NCBI GenBank assembly: GCA_910578515.1
Contig: CAJTQR010000002.1
Location: 124,001-188,000, forward strand
Length of the DNA: 64,000 bases
DNA from: an uncultured Duncaniella sp.
GTDB taxonomy: Bacteria; Bacteroidota; Bacteroidia; Bacteroidales; Muribaculaceae
Reading direction: 5' to 3'
Shown here in pieces: positions 40,717 through 49,567 of the stretch. Both the position numbers and the translations under genes were made by a program. The number at the start of each line of letters is the position of its first letter. The first letter of the stretch is position 1. The notes under the pieces were generated by a model, which did no database searches, was not told the origin of the DNA, and saw only the letters and a program-made list of their open reading frames with translations.

Positions 40717-43700
40717 TTAGAAGTTGACTTTTAGATTAACACCGAAAGTGCGGCTTGACGGGTTGGTGTAGAGTTCACCGAAACCGTAAGCGAGGTCGCC
40801 TGAACTTACTGAAGTGGTTGATTCGGGGTCAACATATCGGTTGTCCTTTGCGGTCCAGATGAAGGCGTTGTTACAGTAGGCTGTCAGGTCAAGCTGCTTG
40901 ATTTGGAGCTTGCTGAGCCATTTTCTGGGCACACTCCATGAGAGGGAGATGTTACGGAGCTTGCAGTATGAGCGGTCGATGAGGTATGCCATGCCGCCGT
41001 TACCCCAGCCATAGTCGTTGAAGTATGTCTGGTAGCTGCTGTCGCTGATATAGATTGGAGTGGTGTTCTCTGAGTATGAACCGTCCTGGTTGACAGTGAC
41101 TGAGTTGGGGATAATGAAGGGGCGACGTTCGTTGTATTCGGTCACTTTACCGTTACCGGTGAATTGCATGAGGTTTTTGGTACGTGAGAACATCTTGCCA
41201 CCTTTGCGGATGTCGAGAGCTGCGCTGAGTGTCACGCCGTAGGCTGTGAAGGCAGTTGTGATACCGCCGGTCCATTTGTGGTTCATGGTGTAACCGGTAT
41301 ATTGAATCTCGTCAGAGAGTACCGGCTGACCGTGAGAGTCTACAATGGGACTTCCGTAGTATGGGCTGCTCTTGTCAGTGACGAACTGCGGGAGGTAGGT
41401 GTAATAAGTGCCGAGTGGCATTCCCTCTTCAGCATACATGTATACGGCATCATTGCCGGCGCTGAAGTTGTAGATACTTACCTTGCCGCCTTCGAGTGAC
41501 TCAGGCATAGAGAGCACTTTGTTTATATTTTTCGCAAAGTTGAATCCGATGGTCCAGTTGAAATTCTGAGTCTCGATGGGGGTGACATTGAGCATCAATT
41601 CCACACCACGGTTGCGGACCTTACCGAAATTGGTCACCTGATAGCTGAAACCTGTGGATGGGTCAATTGGTAGAGTGAAAATCTGGTCGGCAGTCACACG
41701 GTTGTAATATGTTCCGTCGATGTCGATACGACCGTTGAAGAATTTCAGGTTGGCACCAACTTCAAATTCCGAGGTCATTTCGGGTCGCAGAGTCTGGCTG
41801 CCTGCGGTGTTGGATGCCATGAAAGCATTGGTGCTGTTGAAGGGGAACTTGATAATGTCGTTGCCGTAGTAACCGTTGGTGTATGCCTGGGCATAGTTGG
41901 TGGTGGTGTAGTAAGGGCTTGCGTCGTTACCGGTTTTACCGTAAGCCAGACGTATTTTACCGAATGACAGCACACTCTTGTCCTCAATGAAGCGGGTAAA
42001 GATGCCGCTGAGGGTCACGCCGGGGTAGAAGAATGAATTTTTGTTGAGGGGAAGGGTAGATGACCAGTCGTTACGTCCGGTGATGTCGACGAATACGAAA
42101 TCGTCCCATCCGAGTGACGCATATCCGAAGAGACCCACCATGCGGCGTTTCATCTGACCTTCAGCAAGTGATGTCCAGTTGGCACCGTTGCCGAGTTGCC
42201 AGTAGCCTGTGTTGATGGCTAAATCGTCAGCCTCTCCATACATATAGGTGTAGCCGCGCTCGTTGATGTTGACACCTGCGGTTACGTTTACGTCAAGGCG
42301 GTTGTCAAGGAACTTGGAGTTGTAGACTGCGAGGAAGTCATGGTTGAGCTCGTGAGAACGGCGGTAGTATGAATATACGTAACCGGCCTGGTTCATGTTG
42401 CTTGGTGCATAACCGTAATCTTCGTTGATGAGGGCATCGTCGAGAGCAATCTGCGGATAGCCCATCTTGTTGTCATAGTCGGCATAGTCAAGACCGAAGC
42501 GGTAAGAGAGTGTGAGTCCCTTCACCGGCATGAGGTCGAGCTGGAGCTTACCGTATACCTGCTTACCGTTTGTGGTATACTCGTTGTTTTCGAGAGACCA
42601 GTATGGGTTGGTGATACCGTAGGGTGTGAAGTAGGCTTCGGGAGTATTGAAGGGGCTGTCGAGGTTCTTCATGTCAACAATCGAGATGTCGCGTGGCATT
42701 TCAAGAATACCATCAATCACAGAAGTACCCTGGAATGAACCTACTGTCTTGGTGCGGTAGGTGGCGAGGTTCATGGATGATGATACTTTAATCCACTTTT
42801 CCGGCTGATAGCTGCCACGGAAAGCCAGAGTGTTGCGGCGGTAAGAGTCCTGGTCTGTGGGAATCATACCGTCGTTGTCGGTATAGCTGTAGGACACGTA
42901 GTAGGTCATCTCCTCACCTTTGCTTACACCGCTGAGTGAGATGTTGTGTTTCTGAGACCAACCGGTGTCGAAGAAGTCACGTACATTGTTCTTCTTGGCA
43001 TCGTATGTGTGGATGAGCTGCTGGTGGTTCCAGATAGGACCGTATACCTGGCGGCTTCCGTCAAGAGCGGGACCCCATGAGCCATTTTCAATGTAGGTCT
43101 GGTTACCGTTCCAGCCTTGACCCCATTTATTCTGCATTTCGGGGAGGAGGGCTATGCGTGATGCTTCCACGTTGCCGCTATAGGTGATGGAGTAGTTCTT
43201 TCCGTCACCCTTGCCACCGCTCTTGGTGGTGATGATGATTACACCGTTGCTTGCACGGCTACCGTAGAGAGAAGTAGCGGCAGCACCTTTAAGTACTGTA
43301 AGCGAGGCGATATCGTCGGGGGCGATGTTGCTCACACCGCCGGTGGAAACAGCGTGACCCTGAGCACTGTATGAACCAGTCTGCAAGGGCACACCGTCAA
43401 CCACGTAGAGAGGCTGGTTGCTCCCGTTGATAGAACCGAGTCCACGGATAGATACATTGTTTGCAGTACCGGGGTCGCTTGATGTGGTCTGGATTTGTAG
43501 ACCTGCCACTTTACCCTGAAGAGCCTGCATGACGTTGGTTGACTGTGCTCGTTCGATTTCCACAGCGCCTACCTGAGTGGCGGCGTAACCGAGAGACTTT
43601 TCTGAGCGGGAGATACCGAGGGCTGTCACCACGACTTCATCGAGAAGTTCGGTGTTTAGACCGAGCACGATACGGATTTCACCCTTGGTGATGGGAACTT

Positions 43701-43947
43701 CCTGTGAAGTCATACCCACGTAGCTTACACGGAGTGATTTTGCATTTTCAGGCACATTGTTGATTACGAATTTACCATCAACGTTAGTGCTTGCTCCGAG
43801 TTGGGTCCCCACTACCATAACTGAGGCTCCCACGATTGGTTCATTGTCGTCGCCTGATGTGACAATACCTCTGACTGTTCTCGTCTGGGCAAATGAGCCA
43901 ATAGAGATACTGAGAATTGCCAATAGCAACAAGAATAGCTTTCTCAT
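40717..43947 (-). CDS. SusC/RagA-family TonB-linked outer-membrane transporter
   Basis: TonB-dependent 22-strand barrel (1076 residues) that moves oligosaccharides or peptides across the outer membrane together with SusD. It shows a signal peptide (about 1-20), a carboxypeptidase-regulatory-like domain (TVRGIVTSGDDNEPIVGASV, about 24-105), a TonB-box-like LLDEVVVTALG, the plug (VMQALQGKVAGLQI, SIRGLGSINGSNQPLYVVDG, TVLKGAAATSLYGSRASNG) and the barrel, ending in the aromatic VNLKVNF. No sigma/anti-sigma pair, hybrid two-component sensor or glycosidase lies beside it, so substrate and regulator remain unknown. Confidence 0.95.
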   Translation of the reverse strand: MRKLFLLLLAILSISIGSFAQTRTVRGIVTSGDDNEPIVGASVMVVGTQLGASTNVDGKFVINNVPENAKSLRVSYVGMTSQEVPITKGEIRIVLGLNTELLDEVVVTALGISRSEKSLGYAATQVGAVEIERAQSTNVMQALQGKVAGLQIQTTSSDPGTANNVSIRGLGSINGSNQPLYVVDGVPLQTGSYSAQGHAVSTGGVSNIAPDDIASLTVLKGAAATSLYGSRASNGVIIITTKSGGKGDGKNYSITYSGNVEASRIALLPEMQNKWGQGWNGNQTYIENGSWGPALDGSRQVYGPIWNHQQLIHTYDAKKNNVRDFFDTGWSQKHNISLSGVSKGEEMTYYVSYSYTDNDGMIPTDQDSYRRNTLAFRGSYQPEKWIKVSSSMNLATYRTKTVGSFQGTSVIDGILEMPRDISIVDMKNLDSPFNTPEAYFTPYGITNPYWSLENNEYTTNGKQVYGKLQLDLMPVKGLTLSYRFGLDYADYDNKMGYPQIALDDALINEDYGYAPSNMNQAGYVYSYYRRSHELNHDFLAVYNSKFLDNRLDVNVTAGVNINERGYTYMYGEADDLAINTGYWQLGNGANWTSLAEGQMKRRMVGLFGYASLGWDDFVFVDITGRNDWSSTLPLNKNSFFYPGVTLSGIFTRFIEDKSVLSFGKIRLAYGKTGNDASPYYTTTNYAQAYTNGYYGNDIIKFPFNSTNAFMASNTAGSQTLRPEMTSEFEVGANLKFFNGRIDIDGTYYNRVTADQIFTLPIDPSTGFSYQVTNFGKVRNRGVELMLNVTPIETQNFNWTIGFNFAKNINKVLSMPESLEGGKVSIYNFSAGNDAVYMYAEEGMPLGTYYTYLPQFVTDKSSPYYGSPIVDSHGQPVLSDEIQYTGYTMNHKWTGGITTAFTAYGVTLSAALDIRKGGKMFSRTKNLMQFTGNGKVTEYNERRPFIIPNSVTVNQDGSYSENTTPIYISDSSYQTYFNDYGWGNGGMAYLIDRSYCKLRNISLSWSVPRKWLSKLQIKQLDLTAYCNNAFIWTAKDNRYVDPESTTSVSSGDLAYGFGELYTNPSSRTFGVNLKVNF

Positions 43948-44146
43948 ACTAAATAAAATTAAACATATACTAAAACGCTATAATTTCTTTAACTAAAATA
44001 AACTTAAATGAATGATGCTCTAATCATCAATCTAAGTACCTATATTGGGGTTTCTGAATACTAAAAAGTAGCGAATATTGCGATAATAGTAACGAATTGT
44101 AATAAATTATCGGTTTATTCAATCATTTTGTTGCGATTTGATACTG

Positions 44147-44154
44147 CAAAGGAA
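44147..44154 (-). promoter_or_regulatory. Possible -7 box of the SusCD operon
   Basis: TTCCTTTG, one mismatch to TAnnTTTG, reading leftwards; it would give a leader of about 195 nt before the SusC ATG. The stretch 43948-44302 is otherwise A+T-rich without a gene. Confidence 0.35.
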
Positions 44155-44293
44155 CAAATAATTTTAAATATATCCTAAAAAATAATCCTTAGTAGTGTTA
44201 ATATATGTAAATACAAATGTTAAATAAAATTAACAATAGGCTTTGAATGAGTAAGAATTTTTAAGATTTAAAAAGGGTGAAAACGGGGTTTGA

Positions 44294-44343
44294 AAATAAA
44301 AAAACGGCACCTCGCATGCCTGGATGGCAGGTGAAGCGCCGTT
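44294..44343 (-). terminator. Terminator of the parE-coaD-S41 unit
   Basis: Outer arms AACGGC/GCCGTT (44303-44308, 44338-44343) with inner CACCT/AGGTG and GCC/GGC pairs, followed leftwards by a T-run read from the A tract at 44298-44304. It lies about 85 bp past the S41 peptidase stop. Confidence 0.8.
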
Positions 44344-44428
44344 GATGAGTGCTGATGAAAATCGGGATTCGTCGATAAAATCGGGGTGAATTATATTTTT
44401 GCCCGAAATGAAAATTCCGATGATATTT

Positions 44429-46018
44429 TTACTTGGCTTTCGCCGGAAGAATCGAGTGGTAAAGAGAGGGAGTGGTGATGATTTCTACCGCTGAATTGTA
44501 AATCGGGTCGAGAGTGTTGACTACTCGGTAGTAGACTGATTGGTCGTACAGGTCACGTCCGATGAGCCCCTTGAGAATCGCTTCAAGATAGGCTTTAGAG
44601 CGGGAGAATTCCTCTTCATTGTAGGTCACTTTCTCTTTTTCCCCTTCGTCAATAAGCCCCTGCATGATTTCAGGAGTGATAGTGAAGCCGGCGATGAATG
44701 AGTCGGCATTCGGATATGCAGCCATAAGTTCCTTGCGGTTCTTATCCACATAGTTCACGCTGAAATTGTTCATGGCTCCGCGTGCCACAAGGTCGCGGTA
44801 GTAGGGGGAATAGTATGTAGTATCAATAGGTACGAATCTGTCAGGCATTATACCGCCGCCACCATATACCGGACGCTGAAGACGGATGGTGTGGTAAAGA
44901 AGCGAGTCGGCAAAGTGGATGCTGTCTGCACTGTTGAACTCACCTGACTTGTAGCGGTTGAGTATGTCAAGCTGGTAATTCTCATCCTCACCGTCGGCGT
45001 AGGGTTTCTGGATACATCTTCCTGATGGGGTGTGATAGCGTGATACAGTGAGACGTATCATAGAACCATCGGGGAAGGGGAAGGGGCGCTGTACGAGACC
45101 TTTACCGAAGGTTCGGCGACCTACTATGACTCCGCGGTCGTTGTCCTGGAGAGCTCCCGAGAGGATTTCGCTTGCAGATGCCGAGAACTGATTTACCATC
45201 ACCACTACTCTGCCGTTGAAATTGCCGTTGGAGGTGGCATCATATATGCTCTTGCCATTTTTTGGAGAGTCGGTGTAGACAATCATGTCGCCCTTTTTAA
45301 GGAATATGTTTGCCACGTCGATGGCTTGTTTGAGATATCCTCCGCCATTGTCGGTGAGGTTTATTATGAGGTGGCGCATGCCTTGCTTGCGGAGGTCCTT
45401 CATCGCCGATTTTACTTCTTCGGTGGTGCTTTCGGCAAAGCGCGATATGCTTATGTAGCCCACAGAGTCGTTAGCCATGAATGCTCCGTCAACGCTGTAG
45501 ATGGGTATATCGTCGCGTACCACACGGAACTCCAGAAGCTGAGGCACGTTTTTGCGTTTCACTTTTAGGTTGGCGATGGTGCCTTTCGGTCCTCGCAGTA
45601 TTTTAAGAATGTCGTTGTTTTTCTTACCGACACCCGAGATTATGGTGTCGTTGCAGGAGATTATGCGGTCGCCTGCCTGTATGCCGAGCTTTTCGGATGG
45701 ACCATTGGATACGGATTCAATTATATAGAGTGTGTCCTGTACCATCTGGAAGCGAATGCCGATGCCTGAGAAGTTGCCGTTGAGCGGTTCGGTGAGTTCC
45801 TTTGTTTCCTCGGGGGTGGTGTAGGTGGAGTGTGGGTCGAGGGTCTTTAACATCCCTATGATTGCTTCCTGTACCACCTTGGCGGTGTCGATGGTATCCA
45901 CGTAGTAATTCTCAATCAATTGTTCCGCCAGACGCAGCTTGCGCTCAGGTGTGAACTGGGCAGAGAGAAACGGAACAAGTATAAATGAGAGTGTAAGAGT
46001 TAGCAGTAGTCGTTTCAT
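44429..46018 (-). CDS. S41 family C-terminal processing peptidase
   Basis: Exported serine protease of the CtpA/Prc type, which cleaves periplasmic proteins near their C-termini. The 529-residue protein has a signal peptide (about 1-21), a helical N-terminal part, a PDZ domain (about 80-165; GIGIRFQMVQDTLYI, LGIQAGDRIISCND) and the protease domain with NQFSASASEILSGAL (Ser 279-283 region) and the catalytic Lys306 in TFGKGLVQ. A C-terminal helical extension of about 160 residues follows. Likely cotranscribed with parE and coaD. Confidence 0.93.
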   Translation of the reverse strand: MKRLLLTLTLSFILVPFLSAQFTPERKLRLAEQLIENYYVDTIDTAKVVQEAIIGMLKTLDPHSTYTTPEETKELTEPLNGNFSGIGIRFQMVQDTLYIIESVSNGPSEKLGIQAGDRIISCNDTIISGVGKKNNDILKILRGPKGTIANLKVKRKNVPQLLEFRVVRDDIPIYSVDGAFMANDSVGYISISRFAESTTEEVKSAMKDLRKQGMRHLIINLTDNGGGYLKQAIDVANIFLKKGDMIVYTDSPKNGKSIYDATSNGNFNGRVVVMVNQFSASASEILSGALQDNDRGVIVGRRTFGKGLVQRPFPFPDGSMIRLTVSRYHTPSGRCIQKPYADGEDENYQLDILNRYKSGEFNSADSIHFADSLLYHTIRLQRPVYGGGGIMPDRFVPIDTTYYSPYYRDLVARGAMNNFSVNYVDKNRKELMAAYPNADSFIAGFTITPEIMQGLIDEGEKEKVTYNEEEFSRSKAYLEAILKGLIGRDLYDQSVYYRVVNTLDPIYNSAVEIITTPSLYHSILPAKAK

Positions 46019-46088
46019 TATTATATTTTGTAGATGGGATTGTATTTCTGATGTGTTGATATGGTGTGTGCTTATCTTATATGGTGAG

Positions 46089-46544
46089 TCAGGGGAGGAA
46101 TTTGCTCACGTCATGCCCGTAACGGGCAAGTTCGCGCACCACAGATGAGGATACGCATGCCTGCTCGGGGAGAGTGAAGAGGAGCACAGTCTCTATTCCT
46201 GAGATTTCCCGGTTGATGTCGGCAAGGTTGCGTTCATATTCGAAGTCGGCCACAGTGCGGACACCGCGGAGGAGCCACCCGGCACCCTCGCGATGGCAGA
46301 GGTCAACGGTGAGCCCGGAATAAGCCATGACTTTTACCTTGTCATTTCCGGTGTAAATCCCGGTGATATGCGCTATACGCTCTTCGACTGTAGAAGAGCC
46401 GGATTTTCCTGAATTTTCACCAATTGCTATGATTATACGGTCGAACAGCGGCAGCGCGCGCTCGACCACGGAGTGGTGACCTATGGTGAAGGGGTCAAAT
46501 GAACCTGCGAACAGAGCTATCCTTTCAGCTGATTTGGGAGTCAT
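46089..46544 (-). CDS. coaD: Phosphopantetheine adenylyltransferase
   Basis: Transfers AMP from ATP to 4'-phosphopantetheine in coenzyme A synthesis. The 151-residue protein has the nucleotidyltransferase motif GSFDPFTIGHHSVV, the segment GWLLRGVRTVADFEYE and the late FTLPEQACVSSSVVREL. The size is normal for CoaD. The first 20 bp overlap the end of parE, so translation is probably coupled. The S41 peptidase gene begins 70 bp downstream. Confidence 0.95.
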   Translation of the reverse strand: MTPKSAERIALFAGSFDPFTIGHHSVVERALPLFDRIIIAIGENSGKSGSSTVEERIAHITGIYTGNDKVKVMAYSGLTVDLCHREGAGWLLRGVRTVADFEYERNLADINREISGIETVLLFTLPEQACVSSSVVRELARYGHDVSKFLP

Positions 46545-48477
46545 CTTCTACAACAAGATTTTCAATAATGAAGTTCTGACGTTCCATGGTGTTTTTCCCC
46601 ATGTAGAACTCAAGGAGCTCTGCCACGGCATCCTCCTTGCGGAGTGACACACGGTCAACGCGCATGTCAGGACCGATGAATCCGCGGAATTCATCAGGGG
46701 AGATTTCACCAAGACCTTTGAATCGGGTGATTTCCGCATTGTCGCCGAGCTTGTTGATGGCAGCTATACGTTCCTCGTCGGAATAGCAGTAGTATGTCTC
46801 CTCGTTTGAGCTTGAAGAGCGTCCTCCACCGCCACGCTTGGTGAGCTTGCGGTTGCGTACACGGAACAGGGGAGTCTGAAGCACATACAGATGCCCTTTC
46901 TTAATCATGTCGGGGAAGAACTGCAGGAAGAATGTAAGGAGCAGTAGGCGAATGTGCATCCCGTCCACATCGGCATCGGTGGCTATGATTACATTGTTGT
47001 AACGCAGTCCGTCAATCCCCTCCTCGATGTTGAGGGCAGCCTGAAGGAGGTTGAACTCGTCGTTCTCATACAGGATTTTGGCAGGGACCCCATAGGAGTT
47101 CTTCGGTTTGCCTCGAAGTGAGAATACAGCCTGGGTCTCCACGTTACGGATTTTTGTGATGGAGCCGGCAGCCGAGTCACCCTCAGTGATGAATATGGAT
47201 GAGGCGAGTTTTTTCTCTTCATCACCTTTCGCGTCATTGAGATGGACGCGGCAGTCGAGCAATTTCTTGTTATGCAGGTTTACCTTCTTTGCTTTCTCTC
47301 TGGCAAGCTTTGTCACACCTGCCATAGCCTTGCGGTCGCGCTCGCTCTCCTGTACTTTTTTCAGGATTACACCGGCTATATCGAGATTGCGGTGCAGATA
47401 GTTGTCAAGCTCCTTTTTCACGAAGTCGCCGACAAATTTAGCTACGGTCGGACCTTCGGGACCCATATCTCGGCTACCGAGTTTGGTCTTGGTCTGGGAT
47501 TCAAATACCGGCTCCTCTACTTTGATTGATACGGCAGCTATCATGCCGTTTCGTATGTCGGAGTATTCGAAATTGCGGTCAAAGTAGTCCTTGATGGTGC
47601 GTGACACGGATTCCTTGAATGCTGTGAGGTGTGTGCCGCCCTGGGTGGTGTGCTGACCGTTCACGAATGTGTAGTACTCCTCGCCATACTGGTTGGCGTG
47701 TGTGAGCGCTATCTCGATATCCTCACCTTTCAGATGGATGGGAGGGTAGAGGGGTTCGGTAGTCATATTGTCGCGTAGCAGGTCGAGCAGACCGTTGCGC
47801 GATATGTATCGTTTGCCGTTGAAGATTATGGCAAGTCCGGTGTTCAGGAAGGTGTAGTTCTTAAGGAGTGGGATGATGAATTCATCCTTGTACTGATAAT
47901 CACGGAAAATGGAAGCGTCGGGGGTGAAGCGTACAAGGGTACCGTTAGGCTCGTCGGTAGGCACGATATCGCTCTCCTCCACTATATCGCCGCAGTGGTA
48001 GAGCACGCTTTTGCACTGACCGTCACGCACGCTTCGGATGAAGAACTCGGTGGACAGCGCATTTACGGCCTTGATGCCCACGCCATTGAGTCCTACAGAC
48101 TTTTTGAACGCTTTGGAGTCATATTTGCCGCCGGTGTTCATCTTGGAGGATGCGTCCACCACTTTGCCGAGGGGTATGCCGCGACCGAAGTCTCGCACGG
48201 TAACACAGCCATCCACCACATCGACGGTGATTTGCTTTCCAAAGCCCATCATGTATTCATCGATGGCATTGTCGAGCACCTCCTTTATGAGCACGTAAAT
48301 ACCATCGTCGAAGTTTGAACCGTCACCAAGTTTGCCAATGTACATACCGGGACGACGGCGTATATGTTCTTTCCAGTCAAGGGTCTTTATGTCATCTTCG
48401 CTATAGTTGGCATTAGGCTGCTCCATAGCATCGGCTTCCTCTTCCTGCTCTACCGAAAAGATATCTTCGTTTTCCAT
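46525..48477 (-). CDS. parE: DNA topoisomerase IV subunit B (type IIA ATPase subunit)
   Basis: ATPase subunit of a type IIA topoisomerase that decatenates daughter chromosomes. The 650-residue protein has the GHKL ATPase fold (RRRPGMYIGKLGDG, EVLDNAIDEYMMGFGK, VGLNGVGIKAVNALS), the transducer QTKTKLGS, and the TOPRIM segment ITEGDSAAGS with DADVDGMHIRLLLLTF. The lack of the long GyrB insert and its Bacteroidota ParE-like start support topoisomerase IV rather than gyrase, though GyrB cannot be fully excluded. No parC is near. A leader hairpin and a promoter (48575-48606) lie upstream. Confidence 0.9.
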   Translation of the reverse strand: MENEDIFSVEQEEEADAMEQPNANYSEDDIKTLDWKEHIRRRPGMYIGKLGDGSNFDDGIYVLIKEVLDNAIDEYMMGFGKQITVDVVDGCVTVRDFGRGIPLGKVVDASSKMNTGGKYDSKAFKKSVGLNGVGIKAVNALSTEFFIRSVRDGQCKSVLYHCGDIVEESDIVPTDEPNGTLVRFTPDASIFRDYQYKDEFIIPLLKNYTFLNTGLAIIFNGKRYISRNGLLDLLRDNMTTEPLYPPIHLKGEDIEIALTHANQYGEEYYTFVNGQHTTQGGTHLTAFKESVSRTIKDYFDRNFEYSDIRNGMIAAVSIKVEEPVFESQTKTKLGSRDMGPEGPTVAKFVGDFVKKELDNYLHRNLDIAGVILKKVQESERDRKAMAGVTKLAREKAKKVNLHNKKLLDCRVHLNDAKGDEEKKLASSIFITEGDSAAGSITKIRNVETQAVFSLRGKPKNSYGVPAKILYENDEFNLLQAALNIEEGIDGLRYNNVIIATDADVDGMHIRLLLLTFFLQFFPDMIKKGHLYVLQTPLFRVRNRKLTKRGGGGRSSSSNEETYYCYSDEERIAAINKLGDNAEITRFKGLGEISPDEFRGFIGPDMRVDRVSLRKEDAVAELLEFYMGKNTMERQNFIIENLVVEDDSQIS

Positions 48478-48513
48478 CTGTTCTTATCCTTGTTTTGAAC
48501 TACCTGATTATGG

Positions 48514-48553
48514 GCTGATTCTGAACTTAAAAAAATAAAAAGTTCAAATCAGC
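48514..48553 (-). other. Leader hairpin of the parE transcript
   Basis: Arms 48514-48528 and 48540-48553 pair over 14 positions with one bulged base; the loop is A/T only. It lies between the -7 box and the parE ATG, so it is part of the 5' leader. No T-run follows it leftwards. Confidence 0.6.
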
Positions 48554-48574
48554 TATATGAGTGAGAGTTAGTTG

Positions 48575-48606
48575 CAAATTTACAAAAAAATAATGAAAAA
48601 CGGAAA
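48575..48606 (-). promoter_or_regulatory. Promoter of parE-coaD-S41
   Basis: Reading leftwards: TTTC (48603-48606), 20-bp spacer, TAAATTTG (48575-48582). It predicts a leader of about 90 nt. Confidence 0.7.
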
Positions 48607-48612
48607 TGGAAA

Positions 48613-48654
48613 GAGGTCGTTTAAAGCCAAATATAATGGCATCTAAACGACCTC
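48613..48654 (-). terminator. Terminator of the CE8-GH95-esterase unit
   Basis: A perfect 11-bp inverted repeat (48613-48623, 48644-48654) with an inner GCC/GGC pair, followed leftwards by TTTCC and further T-rich sequence. It begins 26 bp after the esterase stop. Confidence 0.85.
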
Positions 48655-48679
48655 ATGGTATTTTGACAGTACGGGGAGA

Positions 48680-49531
48680 CTATTTTTTAGCCTCTTCAGT
48701 AGTTTTGTTTCTGTCTTTGAGCCATTCGTGGAGAAGGGTCTTGACTACTTCGTGGTACTTGAAAGTGGGACGGAATCCCCAGCCATGACCTCCTTCGGGG
48801 AAGATGTACATCGAGGCGGGAATTTTATTCTCTTTCAGCGCACGGTAATAACGAATGGAATTTTCGGGAAGTACTGCCCGGTCATTATCGCTGAGAAGAA
48901 TGATGGTGGGAGGAGTATTGGCATCCACATGCTGCTCGTTGGCATATTCGGCAAGAAGCGCGGCATCCTTTGACTTGTCGCCGAGGAGATTGTCGATAGA
49001 GCCTTGATGGGTAATTCCTGATTCGGAGGTTACCACGGGATAAAAAAGTATACTGAAATCAGGACGCGACTCAGCATCGGTTATATGGGTGCTCACGGTT
49101 GAGGCGAGATGACCTCCGGCCGAAGAACCGGCTATGCCAACCTTAGCGGGATTGACCTTCCATTTATCGGCGTTGCGGCGTACGGTGCGGAGTGCCTCGC
49201 GGGCGTCCTCGGCAGGGATGGTGTAATTGCCGTGAGGCAGACGATATTTAAGTACTACCCCGGTGATACCATTGTCGGCAAGCCATTTTGCCACCTGCAT
49301 TCCTTCATGGTCCATGGCAAGATGGGTGTAGCCTCCTCCGGGACATACTACCACTGCCATACCGGTGTTGATAGAGTCGGCGGGATGAAATACGGTGATG
49401 GTTGCTTCGTTGTCATGACCGTTGTCGGTAGCGGGTCCGTTCTGCCATAGCTTTACGGGATTCTGGGCTAACAGGCTCATCATCGATAGACTTATTGCCG
49501 AGGAGAGCAGGATGGTGAAGATTCGTTTCAT
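48680..49531 (-). CDS. Exported alpha/beta-hydrolase esterase (acetylxylan-esterase-like)
   Basis: A 283-residue alpha/beta-hydrolase with a signal peptide (about 1-22). Motifs are the oxyanion segment VVCPGGGYTHLA, the nucleophile elbow GIAGSSAGGHLAS (Ser in GSSAG), the Asp in LSDNDRAVLPENS and the His in FPEGGHGWGFR. This matches the BD-FAE/acetylxylan-esterase-like family of gut Bacteroidota, which remove acetyl or other acyl groups from plant cell-wall glycans. It is the third gene of a CE8, GH95, esterase run (gaps 23 and 36 bp), so pectin or hemicellulose deacetylation is likely. The exact acyl substrate is unknown. Confidence 0.88.
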   Translation of the reverse strand: MKRIFTILLSSAISLSMMSLLAQNPVKLWQNGPATDNGHDNEATITVFHPADSINTGMAVVVCPGGGYTHLAMDHEGMQVAKWLADNGITGVVLKYRLPHGNYTIPAEDAREALRTVRRNADKWKVNPAKVGIAGSSAGGHLASTVSTHITDAESRPDFSILFYPVVTSESGITHQGSIDNLLGDKSKDAALLAEYANEQHVDANTPPTIILLSDNDRAVLPENSIRYYRALKENKIPASMYIFPEGGHGWGFRPTFKYHEVVKTLLHEWLKDRNKTTEEAKK

Positions 49532-49567
49532 GATTTATAAATGTAGTGGTTAAGGTTGAAATTGTTG

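Noticed and set aside
46525..46544. Possible frameshift at the parE/coaD junction
   Set aside because: The 20-bp overlap is between two complete proteins with normal ends; simple gene overlap.
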